Below are positions 27,076 through 37,407 of a DNA stretch of 64,000 nucleotides, piece by piece (position 1 is the first letter of the stretch; the number at the start of each line of letters is the position of its first letter). Source of the DNA: Cenococcum geophilum 1.58 (taxonomy: Eukaryota; Ascomycota; Dothideomycetes; Gloniales; Gloniaceae); NCBI GenBank assembly GCA_001692895.1, contig KV748187.1, positions 1,809,715-1,873,714 of the forward strand, given 5' to 3'. Both the position numbers and the translations under genes were made by a program. The notes under the pieces were generated by a model. It was given only the letters and a program-made list of their open reading frames with translations, ran no database searches and was not told the DNA's origin.

Positions 27076-27659
27076 ATTACCTCCCCTTTTAGGGTTTTAG
27101 TCCTCTAAGACTTCGCCTCTATTAAGCTTTTATAGAGTTCTGGCTAAAACTATTAGGGAAACCCTTAGTAGAAAGGTACTCTATAATGCGACTTATTGCC
27201 GGCTCTTTACTAGCGCGGAACTTTACTTTATCTTTTATTCCTTTACTCTTTTCCTACCCTAGCTTCTTATAGTGTTTTTATAATAGGATTTTAATAATAG
27301 TAATAAAAATTTAGTGGGATTTACTTCTCTAATTTTGGGAATTTGTTATAAATGGATCTAGAGGTTATCCGGTATAATATATTAACTAACTACTATTCTT
27401 ATTTACCTAAATAGGCCTTAATAATGACGTCTTTTATTTTAATTTCTTTCTGTTTATAAGTTATCGTCTCTTCCTTATCTTTCTACTAACAACACTATTT
27501 ATCTCGTTCTTAAATAGGCTGTTTTTATTATATCTTGCCTTTTAGCTTCTATATCTTTAGCCATACTTCTATTACTACCTTATTATCTTTTTTTAACGCG
27601 TTTATAAGCAATAGGATTCCTACCTTATCTCTTATAACGATGCTAACTTCTTAGAGTAT

Positions 27660-28070
27660 TCTCTTATAATGGCTTGTGGTTCTTCTACGCGTCCCTAGAC
27701 CAGCGGCAGTGTCGTTAATCTCCTAGTAACGCCTTAGACAGCGTCTGTTACTCCTACGGCAGTTTCCCTAAAATACTATTGTCGCTACGTTTATGCTCTT
27801 ATATAAGATCCTTTCTACGTCTATAAGATGCCTCGCTTTAGTAAAAACAAATCTAAGTACTCCTATTATTGTAGTAGGAAAAAGACCTGCGTCCTAGTAT
27901 TTCTCATTCCGTCCTATTCTAGATTTCGCTAATTATACTAGATCCCCGCTATCTATGTATATAAGACTTATAGGCTCTAACGCGCTATTTAAGATTTCCG
28001 CTAATATCCTAATAGTAACAGGCAGGGATAAAAGGTATCTTCCCTTACTCGCAGACTCTTTAATTTTATA
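27660..28070 (+). pseudogene. Possible antisense ORF at the 3' end of element C
   Basis: On the plus strand, opposite to gag-pol and beyond the chromodomain, a frame reads MACGSSTRP... then a short segment with a Cys pattern (CSRKKTC near 27870-27890, with a RIP-lost Cys upstream). About 1.9 kb lies between the chromodomain and the 3' LTR, more than pol needs, so an extra ORF is plausible. Function unknown; it sits where element A has its own antisense ORF candidate. Weak. Confidence 0.3.
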
Positions 28071-29029
28071 AGGGTTTCTACTACTATAGAGACGCAATAT
28101 TCTTAGACATATAGTGTCTAGGAGCGTATATATAAATAGCTCGTCCTTATTAATAATAATATTTATACTCTTACGCGGGCTACTCTAGCTAGGTGAGTTT
28201 CTCTAGTAACTTACTTAGGAACTATACTAACTCCTTTAGCTAATATCTCTCTAATCCCTACTTAGACGCTAATTTAAAACCTAGGGATACTAAGGATAGC
28301 GATAAAGGATAAGATAAACGTTCTCCTCGCTAGTCTCCCGCCTGTGCTAGTCCTTCTAGTACCTATTATTCTAAGAAGAATATTAGTGGAAGTGCTAATA
28401 CTTCTAGGGATAGAGGAGCCGATAATACCGTTAATAATAACGTTAAGATAGAAGAGGAGGCTCCTATTACTACTGCTAGTATTTAAGTTATTACCTAGCT
28501 CTTTCCTTCTTCTTATAGAATAGCTTTATATAGTGCCTCTTAGGTGCCTCTAGAATGCCCTATTATTAGGAATTAACTTTATACTTTAGGGATACCTTTA
28601 TTCTAAGCTTTAGTAACAATCTATATAAACGTAGTACACTACTATAATCCCTATATATGATAAACGGGTAGTATTCCTATAGGTGCCTTATAATTCCTTA
28701 AAATTTCTAATTCTTTATAGGCTGTCCTTTTACTCCTCTTTATACTATTAACTCTACTATATATCTCTGGTGCTAGGCTAGATACTCTCCTTTTATCCCT
28801 AGGGGATCTTTCTAAATCCCTAAGGCCACTTCTTATAGTGCTACTACTCCTTCTTAAATAGCGTCTTTTTTAAATAGTATCCCTAGTAGTTCTCCTATAG
28901 ATCCCTATAGGCTTCCTCTTATAGGATTTTAGGATCCCTATTATAATAGCAAAATATTTCCGTTCTTAATGCCTATACTTAATCCTATAGTTTTAATTTA
29001 TAGGGTCTTCCTTATTACTTTACCTATAG

Positions 29030-32000
29030 CATATCCGGAACCATTTCTAAGTCTTTACCTTTAGTTCTTAGAAAGGTTTTAATTGCGGTATTATATCCTA
29101 GCTAAAGGTACTCCTTAGGTTCCTAACTATTATACACCTAAAAGTATCCTTCCTAATAAACTAAAAATTTGCGCTTCTTCTAGCGCCATCTTTAGTCTAG
29201 AATATCTTCTATATTCTATTCTAGTTCCCTATTAATTTCACTAGGTAGGGGCGGTTCCGCACTATCTCTTCTCCAGTATAGCTCTAGTAAGGAAATATAA
29301 AATATAGGATATATTAGATAAGATTTTGGTAATTCTAATTTATAGGCTTAGTTTCCTTTGGTTTTCCTAACTATCTTAAAGGGTCTAAGCTACTAGTAAT
29401 CCAGCTTCTTCTTAATACGTTTTATTTAGATATTTTTTATAAATAGTAAGACTTCATCTCCTATCTTAAATTCTTTTAGTATATATTTTTTATTATAGTA
29501 CCTTTTTTGCACGGCCTAGGCGTCTAGCAAGTGCTTTTTAAGTTCCTTTCTATAAATTCTTATTTACTTAATTCTTTTGGACGCCGCCAGTGCCTTTTTT
29601 TTAGGAACGATGTCCTTAACGTTTTAGGGGTTATTTACTTTTACCCTAAATAATGCTTTATAAGGGGTTGTTTTTATACTGCTATAAATGCTTATATTAT
29701 ATATATGCTATATTAGAGCTAACTATAATATCCAATTATCCTGTTAATAATTAATATAGTAGCGGAGGTAGTGTTCTAACAACGTATTTAGACGCTCTAT
29801 TTACCCGTCTATTTATAGGTAAAAGGTAGTGCTTATTCTTTACTATATTTTTAATAAGAGATAGAATAAAGACTAAAATATACTGTTAAATACGGTACCT
29901 CTATTAGACACAATTCCCCTTAGTATACTAAATAAGAGCTACCGTTTTAAAAATAGGTCTGCCAGTTCTGCTACTATAATTATTATTATAATAGCAAAGT
30001 ATCCTAAAAACTTTATATACCTGTTAATAATTACTAAGATAGTATTAGCAACCTCTCCAGTTCTTATCTTAGTAGGGGGTAAGCCTATAATAAAATCTAT
30101 TATTAATTCTAATATAGGTCCCTGCGGAATAGGAAGCACTAATAACTCGCCATATAGGCAATACCTAGATATCTATATCCTTTGGTACGTATTACACCTT
30201 AATATATAGTCCTTAACCTCTTTAGACATTCTGTCCCAAAAGTATTTCCTTTAAACAGCCTTAAGGGTTTTGTTGGCACCGTAGTGACCCCTAAGAGGGT
30301 TATTATAGAAGACCTTTAGAATTTCGTCTTAAATTACTTAGTCCTTTAGGATATATATAGTACCCTTAAAGCGCAACAGACCCTTTTAGTCTTACTACTA
30401 TAGCTTCTTAGTAACTCCGGCTAAGTTAGTCTCTACTATATCTTTCCACCTCTCCCTAAAGGCGAAGGCGTCCCTTTATTAAGCTTAAAGAAGAAGATCC
30501 GGAAAGGTTTTATACAGATTACTTATTTCTATTTCGCTTACCGCTATTATAGACTTAAGGCGTAGCATAAGACGTTTTAAACTATTAGTGCTAGTAGATT
30601 CTCCTACCATTATATAGTATACCACGCTACAGATAGGCATCTCGCCTATCTCCCTTAGATCCGAAAACTTATAGCTAATACGCCGTTAAGTTAAAGGTGC
30701 CGCGACACCTTTAGTATATTCTATAGAATTCTCACTAATTCTAGGGTACGCTAACTTTATAATATCTGCTTAGTCTATAACCTAGTCTATAACTATATCC
30801 TACGGCTCCATAATTGTATTGCTTTGCAGCTGTATCACTAGGACCTCTGCCCTACTACGAAATTCTATAGTTTTAGGAAAAGAGTCTTCTTTCTTCCTAA
30901 GCAAATTTTGCAATGTGGGGATTATTTCCCCTATACTATCCTAAATCCTCCCTATCTTATAATCCAGACGTCTTAATAACCTATTGGCAGGATTTATCTT
31001 CCCTAGGCGGTACGTAATTTTAAAGTTATACTATAATAGTGCCTCTGCCTATCTTGCTTATTAACCGCTTAACACCTTTATAGTTATAAAGTATTTTAGG
31101 TTATTGTGGCCTATAAGGACTTTAATAGGATAATTGCTTCCTATATAATAATATTACTAGTACTTTATTACTGCGATTATCGCGAGTAGCTCCTAGTTAT
31201 ATGTTATATAATACTACTCTATAGAGGTTATTTTCCTTAACTAAAACGCCACAGGATACTATTTTCCGTCTTTTAATTAAGATATAATTGCCCCTAGGGT
31301 AAAGCCGGATGTATCTGTTTTAAGGTATATATAGCTCCTAGTAGAAGTGTATTAGGATAGGCGCCGACGTAAATAAATCCTTTAACTAGTCTATAGCCTA
31401 CTTAGCAGCTTCCCTAAATATAAAGGGTCCTAACTTCTTACCATTCTTAGATCCTTTTAGTAGATTAGTAATTAGGAGTATTACTTATAAGTAGTAAACA
31501 ATAAACGTTTAGTAGAAGTTCGCTGTGCCTAAGAAAACCTATACTTCTCTAAATATTATAGGGTAGGGCTATTCCCTAATAGCGTCCACCTAACTTTTCT
31601 CTATTAACACTCTGTTAACGCTAACAATAAAGCCTAAAAAATTAATGCTAGTAGTATAGAACGTGCACTTTTTTAGGTTTATATAGAGCTTATATTCCCA
31701 CAGTCTTTCTAGTACTATTTATACGTGGTACGTATATGCTTTATAGTTATTAAAGTAGACTATAATGTTATTAAGGTAGACTATATATATCGTGTCTAAT
31801 AGGCCTAATAATACCTTATTAATATAGGCCTAAAATATCGCTGGTGCGTTAGTAAGCCCAAATAGCATTACTAGGTATTTAAAGTAGCCATACCATATTT
31901 GGAACGCCGTTTTCTACTTATCGCTGGCTTTAATCCGGATTTAATAGTATATATCTTTTAGATCTAATTTTATAAATATCTTTACGCCTAATAGCCTGTT

Positions 32001-32400
32001 AATAAGCTCCCCTATTAAGAGTAATAGGTAGCAATTCTTTATAGTAATCTTGTTTAGCGCCTAATAGTTAATATAAAGGCGAAGGATCCCGTCCTTCTTA
32101 GGTATAAATATAATCGGTACCCCTACTAGGCTTATAGAGGGCCAAATCTATCCTCTTTAAAGATTATCTACTATATATTAACGTAGTACCGCCAGCTTAT
32201 TTTCTAATAGGTTATATAGTAGTCTAAAAGGAGGTTGTTTATCCCTTATATCTATCTCGTGCTTAACCAATATAGGGTTAGGTAAGGTTTATATAGCCTC
32301 TTTACTAGAAATATCCTCTAAGTCTATATATTCCTATAGAATCTCTAGTTCCTTAACTATATATAGCCAGACATCCAAAAATAAATATCCTGTGTCCCCA
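29030..32400 (-). pseudogene. Element C pol: RT, integrase, chromodomain
   Basis: The clearest piece is the integrase core at 30139-29939, where an open stretch reads LPIPQGPILELIIDFIIGLP and continues to VIINRYIKFLGYFA, matching the D..(F)..GLPP and VDR.TK motifs of gypsy integrases with RIP changes (Asp to Asn). The integrase C-terminus then reads FKIGDEVLLF..NI, followed by LGPFKIV-type residues and a chromodomain-like FLVY.EGY segment ending in EPKEYL..YNT. RT is read across about 32300-31000. Confidence 0.85.
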
Positions 32401-32899
32401 TTCTTAGTATTAAAAGTGGTATATATAGTATATACCCACCCTTCTTCTTATATATAGTTTAAGAAAGTCTCTTAATCTTTAACTATAATGCGCGGTTAAG
32501 ACTTCTAATATTAATATAAGGCTAAAGGCTAATTAATATCCAGATTAACTTAGTAAAGCCATAGGTATCCTAAAATAAGGTTATACCCCTTAATTTCTAC
32601 GGCATAGAAGCGTATCTCCTGCGTATTCTATAGACTATCGCGGTCCTAGCTGGCTACGGAAAAAGCTTATTCCCTATAGTATAGAATCCGGTAGCCTCTA
32701 ATGCTTTAAATGGTACGTACCTATAAGTTACTAAGGTTTAAATCTAATTCTTTTACTAGTAATTAAGAAATAAACCCTATACTTATGCCGCTGTCTACAA
32801 GGCAGTCTTACGTTACCTATTTATTATTAACTTAAATAGAGATAGAAATAACTATATAGCAGTTTACTCCCTCCTTCTTTTACTAGCCTAGTATAAGGG

Positions 32900-34050
32900 A
32901 GTAAAGATCTATTAGGCTATCTCTTTTCCTAATTAGGCCGACTCTTACTTCTTTTGCTGGCAGAAGCGGCTTATATAGCCCTTCTTACCGTAGTTATAAC
33001 AGGTACGTGTCTCCTAGTTCCCCTCCTACGGATTAGGTCTCTGCCTATTATTATTTTAGGGTTAACCAGCGTTACTCTAGGGCTGCGAGGCCTACTTACG
33101 TTATCCTTCTATAGAGCGGTTAGGTTGGAATCTACCCCTATTATTAAAGCTAGGTCTAGTCCTACGCTCTTTATTATTAGCGTCTTATTCCTTTCGCTTA
33201 CCTAGATAGTCTCTTTTAGTACTTTTAATCCGAGTAGCTTTAGAGATAAGCTTTTTTTAAGAGGTAGGAATTTCGCCCTTCTCTTATATAGCCTATTAAA
33301 TCTTAGGTTGTAGCTTAGTAAGTAGCTAGTAAAGTTATATAGCATTATCCTATAGATCTAAGTAGGGTATATTATCTTCTAGTTCTTCTAAGTAGTTTAT
33401 AAACTAGACCACAGTCTAACTATCCTACTATTTAGCGTTATGGTATTACTAGTTATAGTCCATCCCTTAATTAGTAGGGTCTTGGACCTAATTAACTAAC
33501 TAGGTTCTAAGTTTGCTAAATTTAAGGGGTATAGTAAGTTTCTTCTCGTAGCGTGTCTATAAACTCTTAACAGTGCTATATAGGAAGGTAAAAGCAATTA
33601 GTATCTAATTATACTTATTAGAGTAACGTTTCGGATCCAGCTAAAACTTAGTTTTATATTATTGGATAAAACAATTATAGTTCCGAAGACTATTACTATA
33701 GTACTTATTAGGTTCCTTTATACGGAATTTAGGTTTTTCTAACGTTATAGCATAGTATAGCGTTACCCCTTTAAGTCCGCTTCGTGTCTAGGGTATCTAT
33801 ACTTCCCCTAATTATCCTTATAATTATTCTTGGTAGTCTTAATATACTTATCTTAATTATATCTCTAACCCCTTTATTTTTTATAGGGTCTTATATAGCG
33901 ACCGCTCTAATAACTCCCTAGTAGTAATCGTTTCTAAGGGTCTTATAAGGTTAGACGGACCAGCCATAGCTTCTTTATAAGAAGATGGAATGCGCTCCTC
34001 TAGGGAGACTCTTTAAGCCTCTTACGGTAAGGGCGTTGCTTTATAGGGTA
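32900..34050 (-). pseudogene. Element C gag with CCHC zinc knuckle
   Basis: The minus strand from about 34050 reads a decayed gag; near its end a knuckle of the form C-x2-(C)-x4-(H)-x4-C is seen at about 33010-32955, with one Cys and the His altered by G-to-A changes (CYNYGKKGYISRFC). The plus-strand open frame over this place is its antisense shadow. Confidence 0.65.
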
Positions 34051-34117
34051 TAGGAGTATAGTCCGTTATTATTAATTAATAGCCGTACGTTCCTAGCGGA
34101 TTAAGAGTAATTAGAAT

Positions 34118-34436
34118 TATAAGAGGCCAGCCTAACCGGAATGTATAATTATTTAATTAACAGTGTTACTAGTAAGTAAAAGGTAAGTTAAAGGTAAGTT
34201 AAAGGTAGAATAAGTTTTACGTATTAAAGGATAAATGCTTTTAACTACTTCTATTTAGAGACTAATTACTAGTTCTTCTCTAGAGGGGAACTAGCTTCCT
34301 ATATATTTCTTCTAAGACGCTAGTAAAACCTTTCGCCCCTAACCTATCTAACTATGTCTTCTGGAATATAGATAGGACATAGATAAAACCTCCTACCGTC
34401 TTATCGGATATGTACCTCTTGGGGGATTCTGTTATA
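34118..34436 (-). repeat. 5' LTR of element C
   Basis: 319 bp, starting TATAAGAGGCC on the plus strand (RIP form of TGTAAGAGG), ending ...CTGTTATA. Confidence 0.9.
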
Positions 34437-34463
34437 ATTTTATAAAGCCCTACCTCCTAATTA

Positions 34464-34880
34464 GTAGTTGTTATTCTATTTACTTATATTTCTATAAGGT
34501 AAGGCTTAAACTACTTAAGTGCCCTTTTTAATAGGAATAGTCCCGCGTACGCAATTTAATCCATAGGTATTAGTAGCTTTACTCCTTCTTATATAACCTT
34601 AAAGTACATTTATATAAGAAATCCCTTAAGCTTTAATCTTTCTCCTAAGTATCTCTTAATTAATAGTAGCTTAATCTTTACTGCTCTTATCCCGTTAATC
34701 CTTTCTTCTAGCGTCGCATTATTTGCCGTTAACTAGTTAACTATCTTTTATAGTTATTTAACCGTTATAGATTGCTATAAGTTAGTATCCGGTATACTAG
34801 TATTACCTCCTAACCTTAAAGTAGTTGCTACCATCAATAGCGTTATAGTGGCTGCTTTTAGTGGCATGTTGTTTAACTCT
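34464..34880 (-). pseudogene. Element A gag N-terminal part
   Basis: The minus frame reads a retrotransposon-gag core (RAVKIKLLLIKRYLGERLKL...LFLLKRALKWFKPYL-like, typical xxALxWFxP). It stops at the D insertion site and continues in the A-family sequence below 25746. Confidence 0.75.
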
Positions 34881-34912
34881 CTATATTTAATACTATAACT
34901 AAGTAGTAATTA

Positions 34913-35326
34913 TATAACGGAACCTTATAGTAAGTACTACGGTAGGCTTATTAATAGGCTAGGTATATAGGTAATATAAATTAAAGTTAATAACGTAATA
35001 ATAACTGGTGGAGTAGTTGCCTAATAGATTAATTCTAATTATATTCTAAAAATTACTATAAGGAAGGAACTATCTAGGTAAGGACTAAGGGTCCTTAAAT
35101 ACACAACTATACTCCTATAAAATCCTTCTTATATATAATGTACGTGTTATATATATTATACGTACGTTCCTCTTATACACTGCGTATACTGCGTATAATA
35201 TTATATAACCTTAGTTACCATTTCTCGTTATATAGCTCTATCCTAGACCGTACTTAAATTAACTAACTAGCTTCTTTTAACTCTTCTCTAAGCAGTTATA
35301 ATATTGTACTTAAAGCGTCCGTAATA
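34913..35326 (-). repeat. 5' LTR of element A
   Basis: 414 bp; outside flank CCTAG at 35327-35331 matches the other side of the element. In minus orientation the PBS side follows at 34912. Confidence 0.9.
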
Positions 35327-36308
35327 CCTAGGGCTATTAATACCTAGCCTAACTTTAGGATCCTAAATATCCGCCCTATATTAAAAACTAAACCTAACCG
35401 TTATATTATTAGGACTAATATCTATTATAGGGTGTTAGTATACTTAACCTAGAGGTGTTCTACTAGCTAAAGTTTAAGCTAGCTAACTATACGTTCCTGC
35501 TAGATATAGGCTAAGAAGGTAATAGTATTGGCAGCCCTATATACGGATTTTTAGTGGATATTAATTAAGGTAGCTAGGCTACTTATGTTTATAGACGTTA
35601 AGCTACTAATATTATACGCCTCTCCGCTACCCTAGACTATGGTAATATTCGCTTTATACTATTTTTTAATTTGCTTACTAGTGCTAATAGCTAGCTCTCT
35701 ACCTAATTTACCTTTTCTACCTCCGCTTAAATAAAGGTAATAAACTTCTTTAGATTATTACTAAGCTAATTATAATTCTAATTAGGTAGGTTTTTTTTAA
35801 GCGCCTTGCGGCCAGTTATATACTAGGCGCAGCTATAAAGGGTAGCAATTTGCTTGTTAAATATAATATAGCTTAAGGTTAGATTCTAAATAGCGTGCTA
35901 ATATTTCTTCTCTATCTAGTTATAGAACTAGTTTTTTATGCTTACGGTAAAGGCCTTTTAGTATATCTTCCTTAAAATCCCCTCTATATACGGCTTACGG
36001 ATATTAAACTCTTTAAAAGCCTATAAAGTAGGATTATAGTTAGAGTAATAACCCTAGCTACTAGTAGACAGAGACTATTCCTTATAGTTCTTTAATATAA
36101 TCTTTTATAAGCAGCCCTTTTCCTTATTTATAAGAGCATATATATAATAGGAGAGAGCTGCTCTTTTCTTAGCTTTAGTCTTTAGACGCCACGCTAGCTT
36201 CTTTAGTAGAATATCCATAGGTAAAACTACGGATATTCTATCTGGACTAAGCTCTCGCCCTATATTAGATATAGATAGATTAGAATCTACATTACTATAT
36301 ACGAACAC
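35327..36308 (-). pseudogene. 5' part of an unknown gene split by element A
   Basis: The minus frame from ATG 36308 reads MFVYSNVDSNLSISNIGREL... (67 codons before the first stop) and continues through Gln-type stops to the insertion site. Removing element A and one CCTAG leaves this frame in phase with the 17-residue repeats at 16580-17400, so both halves may be one gene of at least 600 codons. I do not recognise the product. It is RIPed, so it was repetitive, and it contains CGGATAT motifs (about 35368, 35997, 36230) like the DUF6589 elements; it could belong to such an element. Confidence 0.45.
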
Positions 36309-36389
36309 TCTTAAAGATATATTGCTAGTAAAATTAGCAGCCCCATCCTTTTATTGCACCTGTCGCTTAATATAATATTCGCGGCTAAG

Positions 36390-37390
36390 TTAACTTAGCT
36401 AAAATCGGAAGGCTCTACTAACTGCATTTTGCTTGGTGCGTTGAATTTATCTGGACATGGTCTTGATTCAAGATGGTTGCGCGGTAGCTGATTTGCAACC
36501 TTAATGAGGATCTTTTCCAATAGTTTATGGTTTGTCGACGTCATTTTCGCTTTTTGAGACCTCTACGAGTTTTTTTTGGAGTGAGTTGGAGGACGCAGTT
36601 GGTGAGACACTTGCCCCTGACTATTTCTAAGTCATCGCCAAACAAGCAACGAGTCTGAACGGACCCTCGGTCGAGGCTGCTGCAGCGTTCTGTTGCCCTA
36701 AGACGGATTGACTAAGTGCAACTTACCGTTTCATTTAATGGCATGATCAGACTTCTTCTAATATAATTAACCCTCCTCAATGCCATACTGCGATATTGGT
36801 TCGACATCAAGACGCAAAGGACTCGGGAGCAAAGTTACCTGGGGTGTGGTGGCTGAGCCACTTTGCAACATAGCTTCAGTCATGGCGATTCTCAGCCTTC
36901 TCATCGCAAAACTCAACACCAAAGCCTTGATGCAGATCTTGTGCCGTGACTTTATCTCTGAAGCGTAGACCCTCACTACCCCTATCGCTGATACCTGTGC
37001 GAATCTAGCCACTGGTTTGCTCACGCATATCAATGCCGCACATCCTTTTACGATTGCATCACGAAGCCGATACTCTACAGGAGCACGGGGACATTTATGA
37101 TATATCTAGACATGGCAATCAGGCGTACTCTAAAACAATCTGTAAAAAGATTAACCGGTTGGTACGTATTCACAGTTGCGCTGAATCACACATTGTTTCT
37201 TAAACTTTGGGACCGATCTGTCTTCAGAGCCTCGAGCATCGTTCGGATTTGTCCAAAATCTAGGAGCTGCTAGGAATGCTTCAACCTCATCTTACGAGTA
37301 CTTTCTCATCCGATAAACAAAACACGGACCTCCAGAGACAAAAATTGCTGATTACTTTACGAACAAGCCCCCACAAGAAGAATTCGCTAA
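36390..37390. other. Start of the unique gene island, no gene recognised
   Basis: Dinucleotide use becomes normal (CpA, TpG frequent) near 36390. Short open frames exist around 36767-37033 on both strands, but none shows a domain or credible structure. It may hold the 5' end of the HET gene (see next entry). Confidence 0.6.
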
Positions 37391-37407
37391 TATCACGCTA
37401 GGCACAG

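Larger units (their letters stand above)
26757..34436 (-). mobile_element. Ty3/gypsy chromovirus C, complete, inserted in D
   Basis: 7,680 bp with two 319-bp LTRs (26757-27075 and 34118-34436) and duplications ATTTC (26752-26756) and ATTTT (34437-34441, one RIP change). Minus-strand order: gag (about 34000-33000, CCHC knuckle near 33010-32955: CYNYGKKGYISRFC, second Cys lost), pol with RT (YLDD box near 31775), integrase core (about 30140-29700), integrase C-terminal module (about 29470-29290) and chromodomain (about 29220-29030). RIPed throughout; no working protein. Confidence 0.9.
17425..35326 (-). mobile_element. Ty3/gypsy element A, complete but riddled with insertions
   Basis: LTRs at 17425-17847 and 34913-35326 are flanked by identical 5-bp duplications CCTAG (17420-17424 and 35327-35331). 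Gag, protease, RT and integrase are on the minus strand. Insertions inside it are D' (17940-18886), solo LTR E (22078-22495), and D (25760-34450), which is itself split by C (26757-34436). Subtracting these and their duplications leaves about 7.8 kb, a normal length for the family. All coding parts are broken by RIP stops. Confidence 0.9.

Noticed and set aside
32954..33205. Plus-strand open frame of 83 codons
   Set aside because: Antisense of the gag zinc-knuckle region of element C.
36767..37033. 88-codon minus frame before the HET gene
   Set aside because: No recognisable domain, and open in the opposite strand as well.
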